Shown here: piece by piece, positions 13,515 through 20,002 of the stretch
How the letters are laid out: each line of letters begins with the position of its first letter
Numbering within the stretch: the first letter of the stretch is position 1
Source of the DNA: Candidatus Micrarchaeum sp.
Lineage (GTDB): Archaea > Micrarchaeota > Micrarchaeia > CAILAH01
Reading direction: 5' to 3'
Assembly (NCBI GenBank): GCA_020723045.1
Contig: DYJQ01000007.1
Span: 1-22,252 of the forward strand
Length of the DNA: 22,252 bases
Notes under the pieces: generated by a model
Seen by the model: only the letters and a program-made list of their open reading frames with translations
Told to the model about the DNA's origin: nothing
Databases searched by the model: none
Made by a program: the position numbers and the translations under genes

Positions 13515-15662
13515 ATGAGGAAGCTGTTTATGCTTGCGTTTATGCTTATTGTTGGAGCTGTATGGGGCTTTAGTATCGCAGAGTATCTGAGCCCTAATGA
13601 GAGTGCCGGCAATGTTACATACCTTGACATGGTGGGGCCAGACGGCGCGTATGTCGTTTATTACCTTAATAATGAGCCGATGATGATGGTGCACGATGGC
13701 AAGATCGTGCATGATAATGAGACGGTAAAGGTCGTGCTGGAGCAGTACTACTTTAAAAAGGATTTTCCCAACAGTGAAGAACTCACTGAGATTATCAATA
13801 CAGCACTGGAGTTCAACGAATCAAGAAAGAACGTGCACACCTCTGGCCTCGAATTGAGTGAGCCACCTGAGAAGATGTGCTGGAGGTATACAGGGCTCGT
13901 AGTCAGAAGGTGCGACATCAACGAAGAAGAATACCATCCCTGCCGCTCAAGCTGTGGCGCATCGCCGATATGCAAGGGGAGCATACTTGAAGGCGGGATA
14001 ACATCAGCTGAACACTCTACAACAGATTTTCTTGATTCAATACTGAGCTTTCAGACCGAGGTTGATGGTATTGATACAGACATCAATACAATCGTAAGCG
14101 TGGCGGAGCGGCTCAAGGGGTTGGAATATTCTGAATTCAGCAGTAATTCGCTGGATGACCTCTCACACCTTATAGATGCCGCCAAGAATATCAATATGAG
14201 ATATGAAAAGATGGAGGGCAACATACTATTCAAGGACCTGTTGGAAGGAGTGAGCGGGCTCCAGAGCTACTGCGCCCCGCTTAATTATAGCAGTGAGGCC
14301 GCGGATAAGCTGAAGGTGCTTGCCAACATGTATGATGCAAGGACAGCAGACCTCTACAGCGTTGACGAGATATCTGATGAGATAATAAACAGAACGCTCT
14401 ACCGCGAGCAGTTGAAGGTGCACATAGAGGCTGAGAATAAATACAACGCCAGGTTCAACGCAATGGATGCAAAGTACAGCGACCTCTACACCAAATACGT
14501 AAAGACGAGCAAGTACGTAAACGACTCATCGCTCAAGGATGATATAGAGACGCTCAAGAAAAAGAAGGATTCCGCAAGGGATGACATATACAAAGGGAAC
14601 TTCAGCAAAGCAGACCTCACCATAAAGCAGTTCGACATACTTGCCGCTAACTTTGATGCCAAGATAGGCAATTATTTCAACGAAACGAGCAAGATTGAGG
14701 AGTTGCAGGGGCTGGCCGAGAAGAAGATTATAATCGCAGAGTGGGATGTTGGGATTGATAACTTATTATTTGGACTTGGACAGCAGTTGAACGATGTCAA
14801 GATGAGGAAGAGCGCACTTGACACAAAAATAGCTGGCAAACTGCTTCCAGAAGAATTGGGAAATGTAACGCAACAGTATGCTGATTTGGTTGCGGAGATT
14901 GACGAGATAATACAGACCAAGAGAGATCATGCGTTTGATGCACTGCTCGGCGAGGTCGTATCCGCTACAAACACCTACTCAAACACGCTGGCATCAACAT
15001 ACACATCAGTAACGGGCGGGAACTACCAGCAAAGAAAGCAGGTAAGAGATTTTGTGTTCCCAGCAACACTCGTAATGGTTGACCTGGTCGCTATAGGCGC
15101 TTTCATAGCGGCGTTCATATACATGGTGGCCTCCGGCAGGGTGCGGCTGCACAGGATCGCAGCAATGATGTGGTCGTTAATCTTCATAGCATTCTTTACA
15201 GCAGTGGCTGGCGGGTCGATCGCATCCTACTTACTCATAAATGAGAAGATAAATAAGGCCAGTTTTGACACGTTCTATTTTGAACTGCTTGCGGCAAACG
15301 AAACAGCAGTCGTAGTTGATGAAAGGGCTGGCGAGGTCAGCGATAAGTGTGCTACAATGCTCACAGGGCTGTTCAACGGCCAGATGAACAAGACTGTTTA
15401 TGTATACAGGTACGGGCTTGACGGGTGTGAGCTCAAGGAGATTGTGGGAGGAAACTCCACTAACAGCACTACTACATCAAAAATGAGTGTTGATGTATGC
15501 GATGAACAGCTGGAGAGGATGCCGAGAGTAACCGTGAGGAAGGCGGATAATGATTCCACCACATTCGCAGTGAAGTGCTCTGTAAGCACGCTAATAAGCG
15601 GCAGTGATGAGTATATGGAACAGTGCAAACTCGGTGTAATACTTGATGAGGTGGTCAAATGA
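13515..15662 (+). CDS. Large membrane protein: signal peptide, coiled coil, two TM helices, C-terminal Cys domain
   Basis: A 715-residue protein of no family I recognise. Residues 1-19 are a signal peptide (MRKLFMLAFMLIVGAVWGF). Residues about 30-110 are a mixed domain; about 117-160 hold six cysteines (including CWRY, RRCD, HPCRSSCGASPICKG). About 175-500 are largely helical and charged, probably coiled coil, like a stalk outside the membrane. Two TM helices lie at about 513-540 and 549-574, joined by a short basic loop (SGRVRLHR) that suggests a cytoplasmic turn. The last 120 residues are extracytoplasmic and resemble the domain in the next protein, with cysteines in matching places. The gene is the first of a coupled pair. 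Surface sensor, adhesin or envelope-spanning scaffold are all possible; none is supported beyond topology. Confidence 0.75.
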   Translation: MRKLFMLAFMLIVGAVWGFSIAEYLSPNESAGNVTYLDMVGPDGAYVVYYLNNEPMMMVHDGKIVHDNETVKVVLEQYYFKKDFPNSEELTEIINTALEFNESRKNVHTSGLELSEPPEKMCWRYTGLVVRRCDINEEEYHPCRSSCGASPICKGSILEGGITSAEHSTTDFLDSILSFQTEVDGIDTDINTIVSVAERLKGLEYSEFSSNSLDDLSHLIDAAKNINMRYEKMEGNILFKDLLEGVSGLQSYCAPLNYSSEAADKLKVLANMYDARTADLYSVDEISDEIINRTLYREQLKVHIEAENKYNARFNAMDAKYSDLYTKYVKTSKYVNDSSLKDDIETLKKKKDSARDDIYKGNFSKADLTIKQFDILAANFDAKIGNYFNETSKIEELQGLAEKKIIIAEWDVGIDNLLFGLGQQLNDVKMRKSALDTKIAGKLLPEELGNVTQQYADLVAEIDEIIQTKRDHAFDALLGEVVSATNTYSNTLASTYTSVTGGNYQQRKQVRDFVFPATLVMVDLVAIGAFIAAFIYMVASGRVRLHRIAAMMWSLIFIAFFTAVAGGSIASYLLINEKINKASFDTFYFELLAANETAVVVDERAGEVSDKCATMLTGLFNGQMNKTVYVYRYGLDGCELKEIVGGNSTNSTTTSKMSVDVCDEQLERMPRVTVRKADNDSTTFAVKCSVSTLISGSDEYMEQCKLGVILDEVVK
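15648..15654 (+). promoter_or_regulatory. Shine-Dalgarno site coupling the two membrane genes
   Basis: GAGGTGG lies four bases before ATG 15659, inside the final codons of the 715-residue gene. It is a near-perfect archaeal ribosome site, and with the ATGA start-stop overlap it indicates translational coupling. Confidence 0.65.
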
Positions 15663-16168
15663 AAAAAGAGAGTACAGCGTGCTGTACGCAAATACCTGCT
15701 AATGCACCCTGGATTATAGCCATACTCATAGTAGCGGCGGTTGCGGCATTCATTGTATTAGCGTACAAGCCCAGTGGCGGTGAGTTGGTGCTGGGCAACC
15801 AGAACATAACTAATTATGAAGGGACTTACAAAGTGCTCAATGCAACCACCATTGCAATAGTGATGGACGGCAGAGGCATAACACAGGATAACCGCGTCAA
15901 GGTGTTCAATTGCGGTACGGCGTTTGCGCAAGGGCTGGGTACGATGGGCAAAACAGTCAATGCATTTGCACTGCAAGATGATTACTGTATAGGGCCGGAT
16001 ATGAATAGGATAAGTGTGGAGGAGTGCAACACGCAGATACATGCAAACGATTACATAATCATGATAATGGGCACAAATCAAACGCCAATTGCACAGTACT
16101 ATGCAGACCATTTCCTTGTAGAGGTCCCAGAAAACGATACTAAGGGTTGCTCGATAAAAACAATATGA
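15659..16168 (+). CDS. Single-TM membrane protein with extracytoplasmic Cys domain
   Basis: A 169-residue protein. A short N-terminal tail with a Cys pair (STACCTQIP) precedes one TM helix at about residues 17-40, then an outside domain of about 110 residues. That domain has a beta-strand-like IAIVMDGRG, an NCGTAFAQGL helix, GKTVNAFAL, then DDYC, ISVEEC, a DYIIMIMGTN strand and a last cysteine before the end. The same order of strands and four cysteines is visible at the C-terminus of the upstream 715-residue protein, so the two probably share a homologous, perhaps Rossmann-like, domain and may dimerise. The gene overlaps the upstream stop by four bases (ATGA) and ends two bases before the convergent aRF1 stop. 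No family recognised. Confidence 0.75.
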   Translation: MKKESTACCTQIPANAPWIIAILIVAAVAAFIVLAYKPSGGELVLGNQNITNYEGTYKVLNATTIAIVMDGRGITQDNRVKVFNCGTAFAQGLGTMGKTVNAFALQDDYCIGPDMNRISVEECNTQIHANDYIIMIMGTNQTPIAQYYADHFLVEVPENDTKGCSIKTI

Positions 16169-16170
16169 AA

Positions 16171-17370
16171 TTAGTATCTAAGTATGGCGCCTATTCCTAA
16201 GAACCCTTTAAGGAATTGTGCACCCTCATGTGTTTTTGTTGAAATGAATTCAACCTTTGCACCGGTTGATTCTGCCATATTCTCCAGCTCTTCCACAATA
16301 CTCTCATCAGAGGTTATTTTCACGTCACTGCCACATCCCTCGCATTTTACCTTCTGCTCCGCATCCAATACGTATTTCTCCCCCGCCCTCCCGCATTTAG
16401 GGCAGGAGTATTTCACGCGGTGCAGGTAGAGGTCTTCCGAGAGTAAGAGTGTGTCCACACGGCCCTCATTCAGCATTGCCATCACTTCATTTATACCATA
16501 AGTGGCGCCACTGCCCTTCACGACCTTCTCGAGAAACTGGTTTACAACCTTCCTCTCCTTTACAGCTTCATGGTTCGCGATTATATCATCCACTTTCTGC
16601 ATCATCTCATATATCCCATGCTCATCCGAATATCCAGTGTCAACCTTGCCCAGCACCTTTATCATATAGTTGAAGTAGCCACCCTCCATGAAATACTCCT
16701 TAATCGGCCCGGGCCCGCCTATTATAATCCCTTTCATATTCTCAACGTTGAGGAATGCCTCATCCATCGCCTCCCCAACCTTTTTGTAATAATCCTCTTT
16801 TCCATGTTCTACAAGACGCTGATATCTTCTCGCGCTCTGCCCGCCTTTTGTGGTTTTTGACGGTGCGGTCGAGTGTACTGACCTCACTATGCGGATATTC
16901 TTGCCCTCAAGCAGTGCGAGTGTTGCATCACTCCCATCTATCGCCAGCAAGCCGAAAACCTCTTTCGGCTTCGTAAAAACGAGAAGCGGTTCAAGGAAGA
17001 ACGCTGAATCGCAACGGTAGAGCTGGACGGTTATCGGGTCTGGTGGGATCACATAGTAGAGTTTTATATCGCTCTCACCTACATTCTTGGAGATATTGCC
17101 CGCGAATATTGCAATCCCATTATCAGGAGGTGCGTTGAAATGCTTGAGAAAATTGAGTATGCGCTCAAGCGCACCAAGCACGTTGTTCCTTGTCTGTTTC
17201 GATTTTATGTTGCTGGCCTGGCTGTACTCTGCACGCAGTTTGCTCGAGATGTCGCCGAGAGGATACTTGGGGGGGATGTATACACTAATCAGCTCTGTGC
17301 CAGAGCCTCTTATCCTTGACAGCTCTGCTATGTAGCGTCTTACCTCGCGCCTGCTCTTTTCACGTGCCAC
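16171..17370 (-). CDS. prf1: Peptide chain release factor aRF1
   Basis: A 399-residue archaeal/eukaryotic class I release factor that reads all three stop codons and triggers peptide release at the ribosome. Stop-codon recognition elements are intact: NIKS at 54-57 (in ASNIKSKQTR) and YRCDSAF at 118-124. The catalytic GGQ is at 176-178 in the block TTKGGQSARRYQRL. The C-terminal domain keeps its zinc-ribbon-like CPKC and CEGC pairs and ends KGFLGIGAILRY. The length is close to the archaeal norm of about 400-415. The start is GTG 17370, which matches the family N-terminus; no ATG is available nearby. Neighbouring carbonic anhydrase is upstream on the same strand with a 32-base gap that contains a TATA-like element, so aRF1 may be independently transcribed. 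Confidence 0.95.
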   Translation of the reverse strand: MAREKSRREVRRYIAELSRIRGSGTELISVYIPPKYPLGDISSKLRAEYSQASNIKSKQTRNNVLGALERILNFLKHFNAPPDNGIAIFAGNISKNVGESDIKLYYVIPPDPITVQLYRCDSAFFLEPLLVFTKPKEVFGLLAIDGSDATLALLEGKNIRIVRSVHSTAPSKTTKGGQSARRYQRLVEHGKEDYYKKVGEAMDEAFLNVENMKGIIIGGPGPIKEYFMEGGYFNYMIKVLGKVDTGYSDEHGIYEMMQKVDDIIANHEAVKERKVVNQFLEKVVKGSGATYGINEVMAMLNEGRVDTLLLSEDLYLHRVKYSCPKCGRAGEKYVLDAEQKVKCEGCGSDVKITSDESIVEELENMAESTGAKVEFISTKTHEGAQFLKGFLGIGAILRY

Positions 17371-17385
17371 ATCTGTCTCTTCTGA

Positions 17386-17393
17386 TATTTAAA
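17386..17393 (-). promoter_or_regulatory. TATA-like element before aRF1
   Basis: TTTAAATA on the - strand lies in the 32-base gap between the carbonic anhydrase stop and GTG 17370. Its centre is only about 20 bases from the GTG, shorter than for the other starts here, so either the adjoining TAATTT part is used or the transcript begins inside the first codons. The spacing lowers confidence. Confidence 0.35.
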
Positions 17394-17402
17394 TTACCCC
17401 CT

Positions 17403-18104
17403 TTAATGTCCGTGCTCTTGCCTCTCATATCTCCTTTGAACATAATCCTTAAGACCCATCTCTTGCACTAATGAGTCAAGGTTTCTTGAGCCCCCGTGCC
17501 GTGCCAGGTTTATCTCTTCAATCCCCCCATCTTTGTTGCGTGTGCCATCCTTTATAGCTATGAGCTTCCACGCGATGGGTAGCAGGTCATCCTCTTTTGA
17601 GATTGTGTAAATCCCGCCATATACAGCAACATCCCTTGCCTTGATTCCCTCAACCCCAAACGCAAACTCCTTGATCGCGCGCATCTGCCTGAGTACATTT
17701 GCGCGGATTGCATAGTCTACTACACCAGCACCGGTAGTCTTATCCCTTGCTTCCCTCACAGCGGGCTCGAGATACCTAATAAGGTTCTCAAGGGATGGGT
17801 GCAGGGGGTGTGCATGGCCCATAGAGTGGTTGCACGCGGCAGTGACCGCCCCGCACAGTGTATGGCCCATCACAAAGATGGATAGCCTCCCATCCACTGC
17901 AAAATGCGTGAGTGCATATGCCATCGTGGACTTTGACTCATCCCCTAAACCGAAGATGTTGCCTGCATTCTCAATAGAGAATATTACGCCTGGGTCGGTA
18001 CCGAATATGTTATGGTCTACCCTCGAGTCAGAGCAGTAGAGCCATACCAGTGGCGGGTTCTGCCCACTCTTAAGTGATTCTAAGACGTCGCCCCTCGTTT
18101 TCAT
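17403..18104 (-). CDS. Beta-class carbonic anhydrase-like protein
   Basis: A 233-residue protein of the beta-carbonic anhydrase family, which interconverts carbon dioxide and bicarbonate with a zinc ion. Zinc ligands and the catalytic dyad are visible: Cys 24, Asp 26 and Arg 28 in YCSDSRVD, and His 81 and Cys 84 in MGHTLCGAV. ENAGNIF (45-51) is the usual segment between them. A His-rich HSMGHAHPLHP (93-103) follows the last ligand, and the protein ends QEHGH. It has no signal peptide, so it is cytoplasmic. ATG 18104 is chosen because a perfect ribosome site precedes it; the longer frame from 18164 would run through the translin stop region. It follows the translin-like gene after five bases and is co-transcribed with it. 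Confidence 0.88.
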   Translation of the reverse strand: MKTRGDVLESLKSGQNPPLVWLYCSDSRVDHNIFGTDPGVIFSIENAGNIFGLGDESKSTMAYALTHFAVDGRLSIFVMGHTLCGAVTAACNHSMGHAHPLHPSLENLIRYLEPAVREARDKTTGAGVVDYAIRANVLRQMRAIKEFAFGVEGIKARDVAVYGGIYTISKEDDLLPIAWKLIAIKDGTRNKDGGIEEINLARHGGSRNLDSLVQEMGLKDYVQRRYERQEHGH

Positions 18105-18109
18105 AACAT

Positions 18110-18116
18110 TCACCTC
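18110..18116 (-). promoter_or_regulatory. Shine-Dalgarno site of the carbonic anhydrase gene
   Basis: GAGGTGA on the - strand lies five bases before ATG 18104. Its last three bases are the TGA stop of the translin-like gene, so the ribosome ending the first gene sits on the site for the second. It fixes the carbonic anhydrase start and argues for coupling. Confidence 0.7.
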
Positions 18117-18679
18117 TCGCCCATCCCCTTTGATACCTTGTACATCAGCAGGTCTCTCCTGCACTGTTCCACCATAGAGCGTGCCACATCAAGCTTTCTC
18201 CTAAACCCCGGAAGGACAGCGTTGGAAAGACGGATGGGAAGCAAGAGTTCATATAGGGAGGACATCTCCTCGAAAAGGCGGGTTGCCGTCTTGTAGTCAT
18301 CCTTGCGCATGTGCTCAACAATCTCTCTCCTGAGCTCGCCTATGGTATCAGCAAGGCCCAGCAGGTAGGCATCCGGCCCCACACCCAGCTTTGTATAACC
18401 CGCTACCCTAGTTCCCTCCATGAAACACGCCAGCGCAACCGCCTCAACATACTCCTGTTGTGCAACCGTGCAATTAGCCTTGCCCGCGACCTTCTTCAGT
18501 CTTCGTTTGGCATCATCGAGTATTTTCTTTGCTTCGGCCATTCGTGAGGCGTGCATCAACTGCATCGATTTGCCGCACAGTGCAACAACTTCATCACAGG
18601 CTTGGCGGCTCCGCCGTTCCTCGCCCTCTCTCTTCAGCAATACCCCTGTAGCTTCATTGATGGCCCTGTCCATTCCCAT
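18110..18679 (-). CDS. Translin/TRAX-family protein
   Basis: A 189-residue all-helical protein of the translin family, RNA/DNA-binding proteins that form octameric shells; TRAX-type members, including an archaeal one studied from Archaeoglobus, are endoribonucleases. Family features are the QQEYVEA helix (74-80) and the YLLGLADTIGELRREIV segment (105-121), followed by the C-terminal helices. Glu 76 and Glu 79 have the spacing of the TRAX catalytic pair E-x2-E, and Asp 111 and Glu 115 have the spacing of the second acidic pair, so nuclease activity is plausible; I did not do a structural alignment. ATG 18679 is at leaderless distance from the shared TATA element; ATG 18673 is an alternative. 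Carbonic anhydrase follows in the same operon. Confidence 0.85.
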   Translation of the reverse strand: MGMDRAINEATGVLLKREGEERRSRQACDEVVALCGKSMQLMHASRMAEAKKILDDAKRRLKKVAGKANCTVAQQEYVEAVALACFMEGTRVAGYTKLGVGPDAYLLGLADTIGELRREIVEHMRKDDYKTATRLFEEMSSLYELLLPIRLSNAVLPGFRRKLDVARSMVEQCRRDLLMYKVSKGMGER

Positions 18680-18700
18680 GCACCCATTAGGGATTGAAGA

Positions 18701-18710
18701 TTTATATAAA
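18701..18710. promoter_or_regulatory. Palindromic divergent TATA box (translin operon / secreted protein)
   Basis: TTTATATAAA is a perfect palindrome centred at 18705.5, about 26 bases from ATG 18679 on the - strand and 25 from ATG 18730 on the +. It is the only TATA-like element in the 50 bases between the two starts, and being symmetric it reads the same in both directions. Confidence 0.6.
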
Positions 18711-18729
18711 AAAGGGTAGATATGTGTTT

Positions 18730-19974
18730 ATGGAAAAAAGGGTTATTGTTCTTGCCATTATGCTGTTGTTATACCCGCTATACGCTGCATGCAGTTATGT
18801 GCCGGGCCTTGAGGTGATGGATGAGAGGGTCACAACACTCTATCCCAATGCAGGCGATAGGACGAATCTGAGCTTTACGGTTGCAAGCAATGAAATCTAC
18901 ATCGGAGATGTTGAGATATATCTTGAGAGTGATGGGTTTACATACCCTTTGAAAGAGGAAATGGTATACCTGACGCCCGGCAACAACACTTTCAAGTATG
19001 AACTGCAACTGCCCGTGGCAGTCCCTGACGGCCTGTATTTCATGCATATAACTGCGGATGGGTTTGATTACATCATCCCCCTTACTTTGAAGAATGGCCT
19101 GAATGTTACGCAATGGGTGGGTGAGGACCTAAATAATAAGACATTAAGTGTGGCGTTCACGGGGCTTGATGAGAGCGTTGAGGTGCAGTATTACGCGCGC
19201 TCTTATAATGGACAAACGGAGAACAAGCACTATTATGTTGAGCCGGTGAATGGGAGTGTTGTGGTTGTGGATAGGTTGTGCGAGAACTGCAAGCTTACAC
19301 TCCTGCTGGGGTATGGAGGGACAGTTGCAAAGGTTGAGAGGGTATACGGCATCTACAGCGAGCCGTATGTGAGGATAACGGAGTTTGATAGGAAGCATGT
19401 CGTGTTTGAGAGCTGTGCACAGGGTACTTATAGTACATATGTGGATGGCCAGCTCGTCGGCACAGAAAGGGGTATCGGCAGGATAGAGAAGGCGCTGAGC
19501 ACTGGGTATGAAAAGGTTGCCGTAAAATTAGAAGGGGAGAATGCCAACTTGTTGGAGAGGAGTATTGACTTGGGCCTCATCACACCGAAAAACATCACGC
19601 TCAACCTCTACATCGCCAAGAAGTCTCCATTCGAGATAAGGATTACTGCGAGGGATGAGTTCGGCAGGGATGTGGAGAGCGAGGGGTATCTTGTAATACA
19701 GGACCCAGCGGGGAATAATTATACTGAGAGAATAGAGTTTGTTGGCGAGTATGTAGAAAGAATAAACCTGGCGGACGGCAATTACAAGGTTTATTATGAG
19801 GGGCAGTATGCAGAGGGGAGTGCGGTTGCGGAGGAGTATGAAGCGCCAAAACCAGAGGTGGGGGTGAAGACGCCCATACCCCAGGACTTTGTGCCTGCGC
19901 TCGTGGTCATTCTCATATTAGCGCTCATAATCTTGGTATGGGCATGGCTGAAGAGATGGAAGAGAAATGTTTAA
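18730..19974 (+). CDS. Exported beta-sandwich-like protein with C-terminal TM anchor
   Basis: A 414-residue protein of no family I recognise. It begins with a signal peptide (MEKRVIVLAIMLLLY to YAAC, residues 1-20), where the Cys at 21 follows the hydrophobic core. The body, about 22-375, is rich in short beta strands and N-x-S/T sites and contains what look like several immunoglobulin-like or beta-sandwich domains (for example the GDVEIYLESDGFTYPL and GYLVIQDPAGNNYTE segments), with a CENC pair near the middle. A Pro/Glu/Ala linker leads to one TM helix at about 385-407 and a basic tail (LKRWKRNV). This is a type I surface protein with the bulk outside the cell, resembling archaeal S-layer-like or cell-envelope proteins in plan only. 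ATG 18730 is preferred to 18694, which lies upstream of the TATA-derived start. Confidence 0.75.
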   Translation: MEKRVIVLAIMLLLYPLYAACSYVPGLEVMDERVTTLYPNAGDRTNLSFTVASNEIYIGDVEIYLESDGFTYPLKEEMVYLTPGNNTFKYELQLPVAVPDGLYFMHITADGFDYIIPLTLKNGLNVTQWVGEDLNNKTLSVAFTGLDESVEVQYYARSYNGQTENKHYYVEPVNGSVVVVDRLCENCKLTLLLGYGGTVAKVERVYGIYSEPYVRITEFDRKHVVFESCAQGTYSTYVDGQLVGTERGIGRIEKALSTGYEKVAVKLEGENANLLERSIDLGLITPKNITLNLYIAKKSPFEIRITARDEFGRDVESEGYLVIQDPAGNNYTERIEFVGEYVERINLADGNYKVYYEGQYAEGSAVAEEYEAPKPEVGVKTPIPQDFVPALVVILILALIILVWAWLKRWKRNV

Positions 19975-19980
19975 ATAATA
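19970..19980 (+). promoter_or_regulatory. TATA box overlapping the stop codon of the upstream gene
   Basis: TTTAAATAATA contains the TAA stop (19972-19974) of the preceding gene and is centred 28 bases before ATG 20003. No ribosome site precedes that ATG, which fits a leaderless transcript separate from the upstream gene. Confidence 0.55.
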
Positions 19981-20002
19981 AAGGAACTATAGTAATCTGT
20001 GT

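Noticed and set aside
13442..13630. N-terminal extension of priL by 63 codons
   Set aside because: The extra residues do not look like PriL, they overlap the signal-peptide end of the divergent gene, and they cover the AT-rich promoter region.
18105..18164. Upstream extension of the carbonic anhydrase gene by 20 codons
   Set aside because: A perfect ribosome site serves ATG 18104 and the extension lies within the translin coding region.
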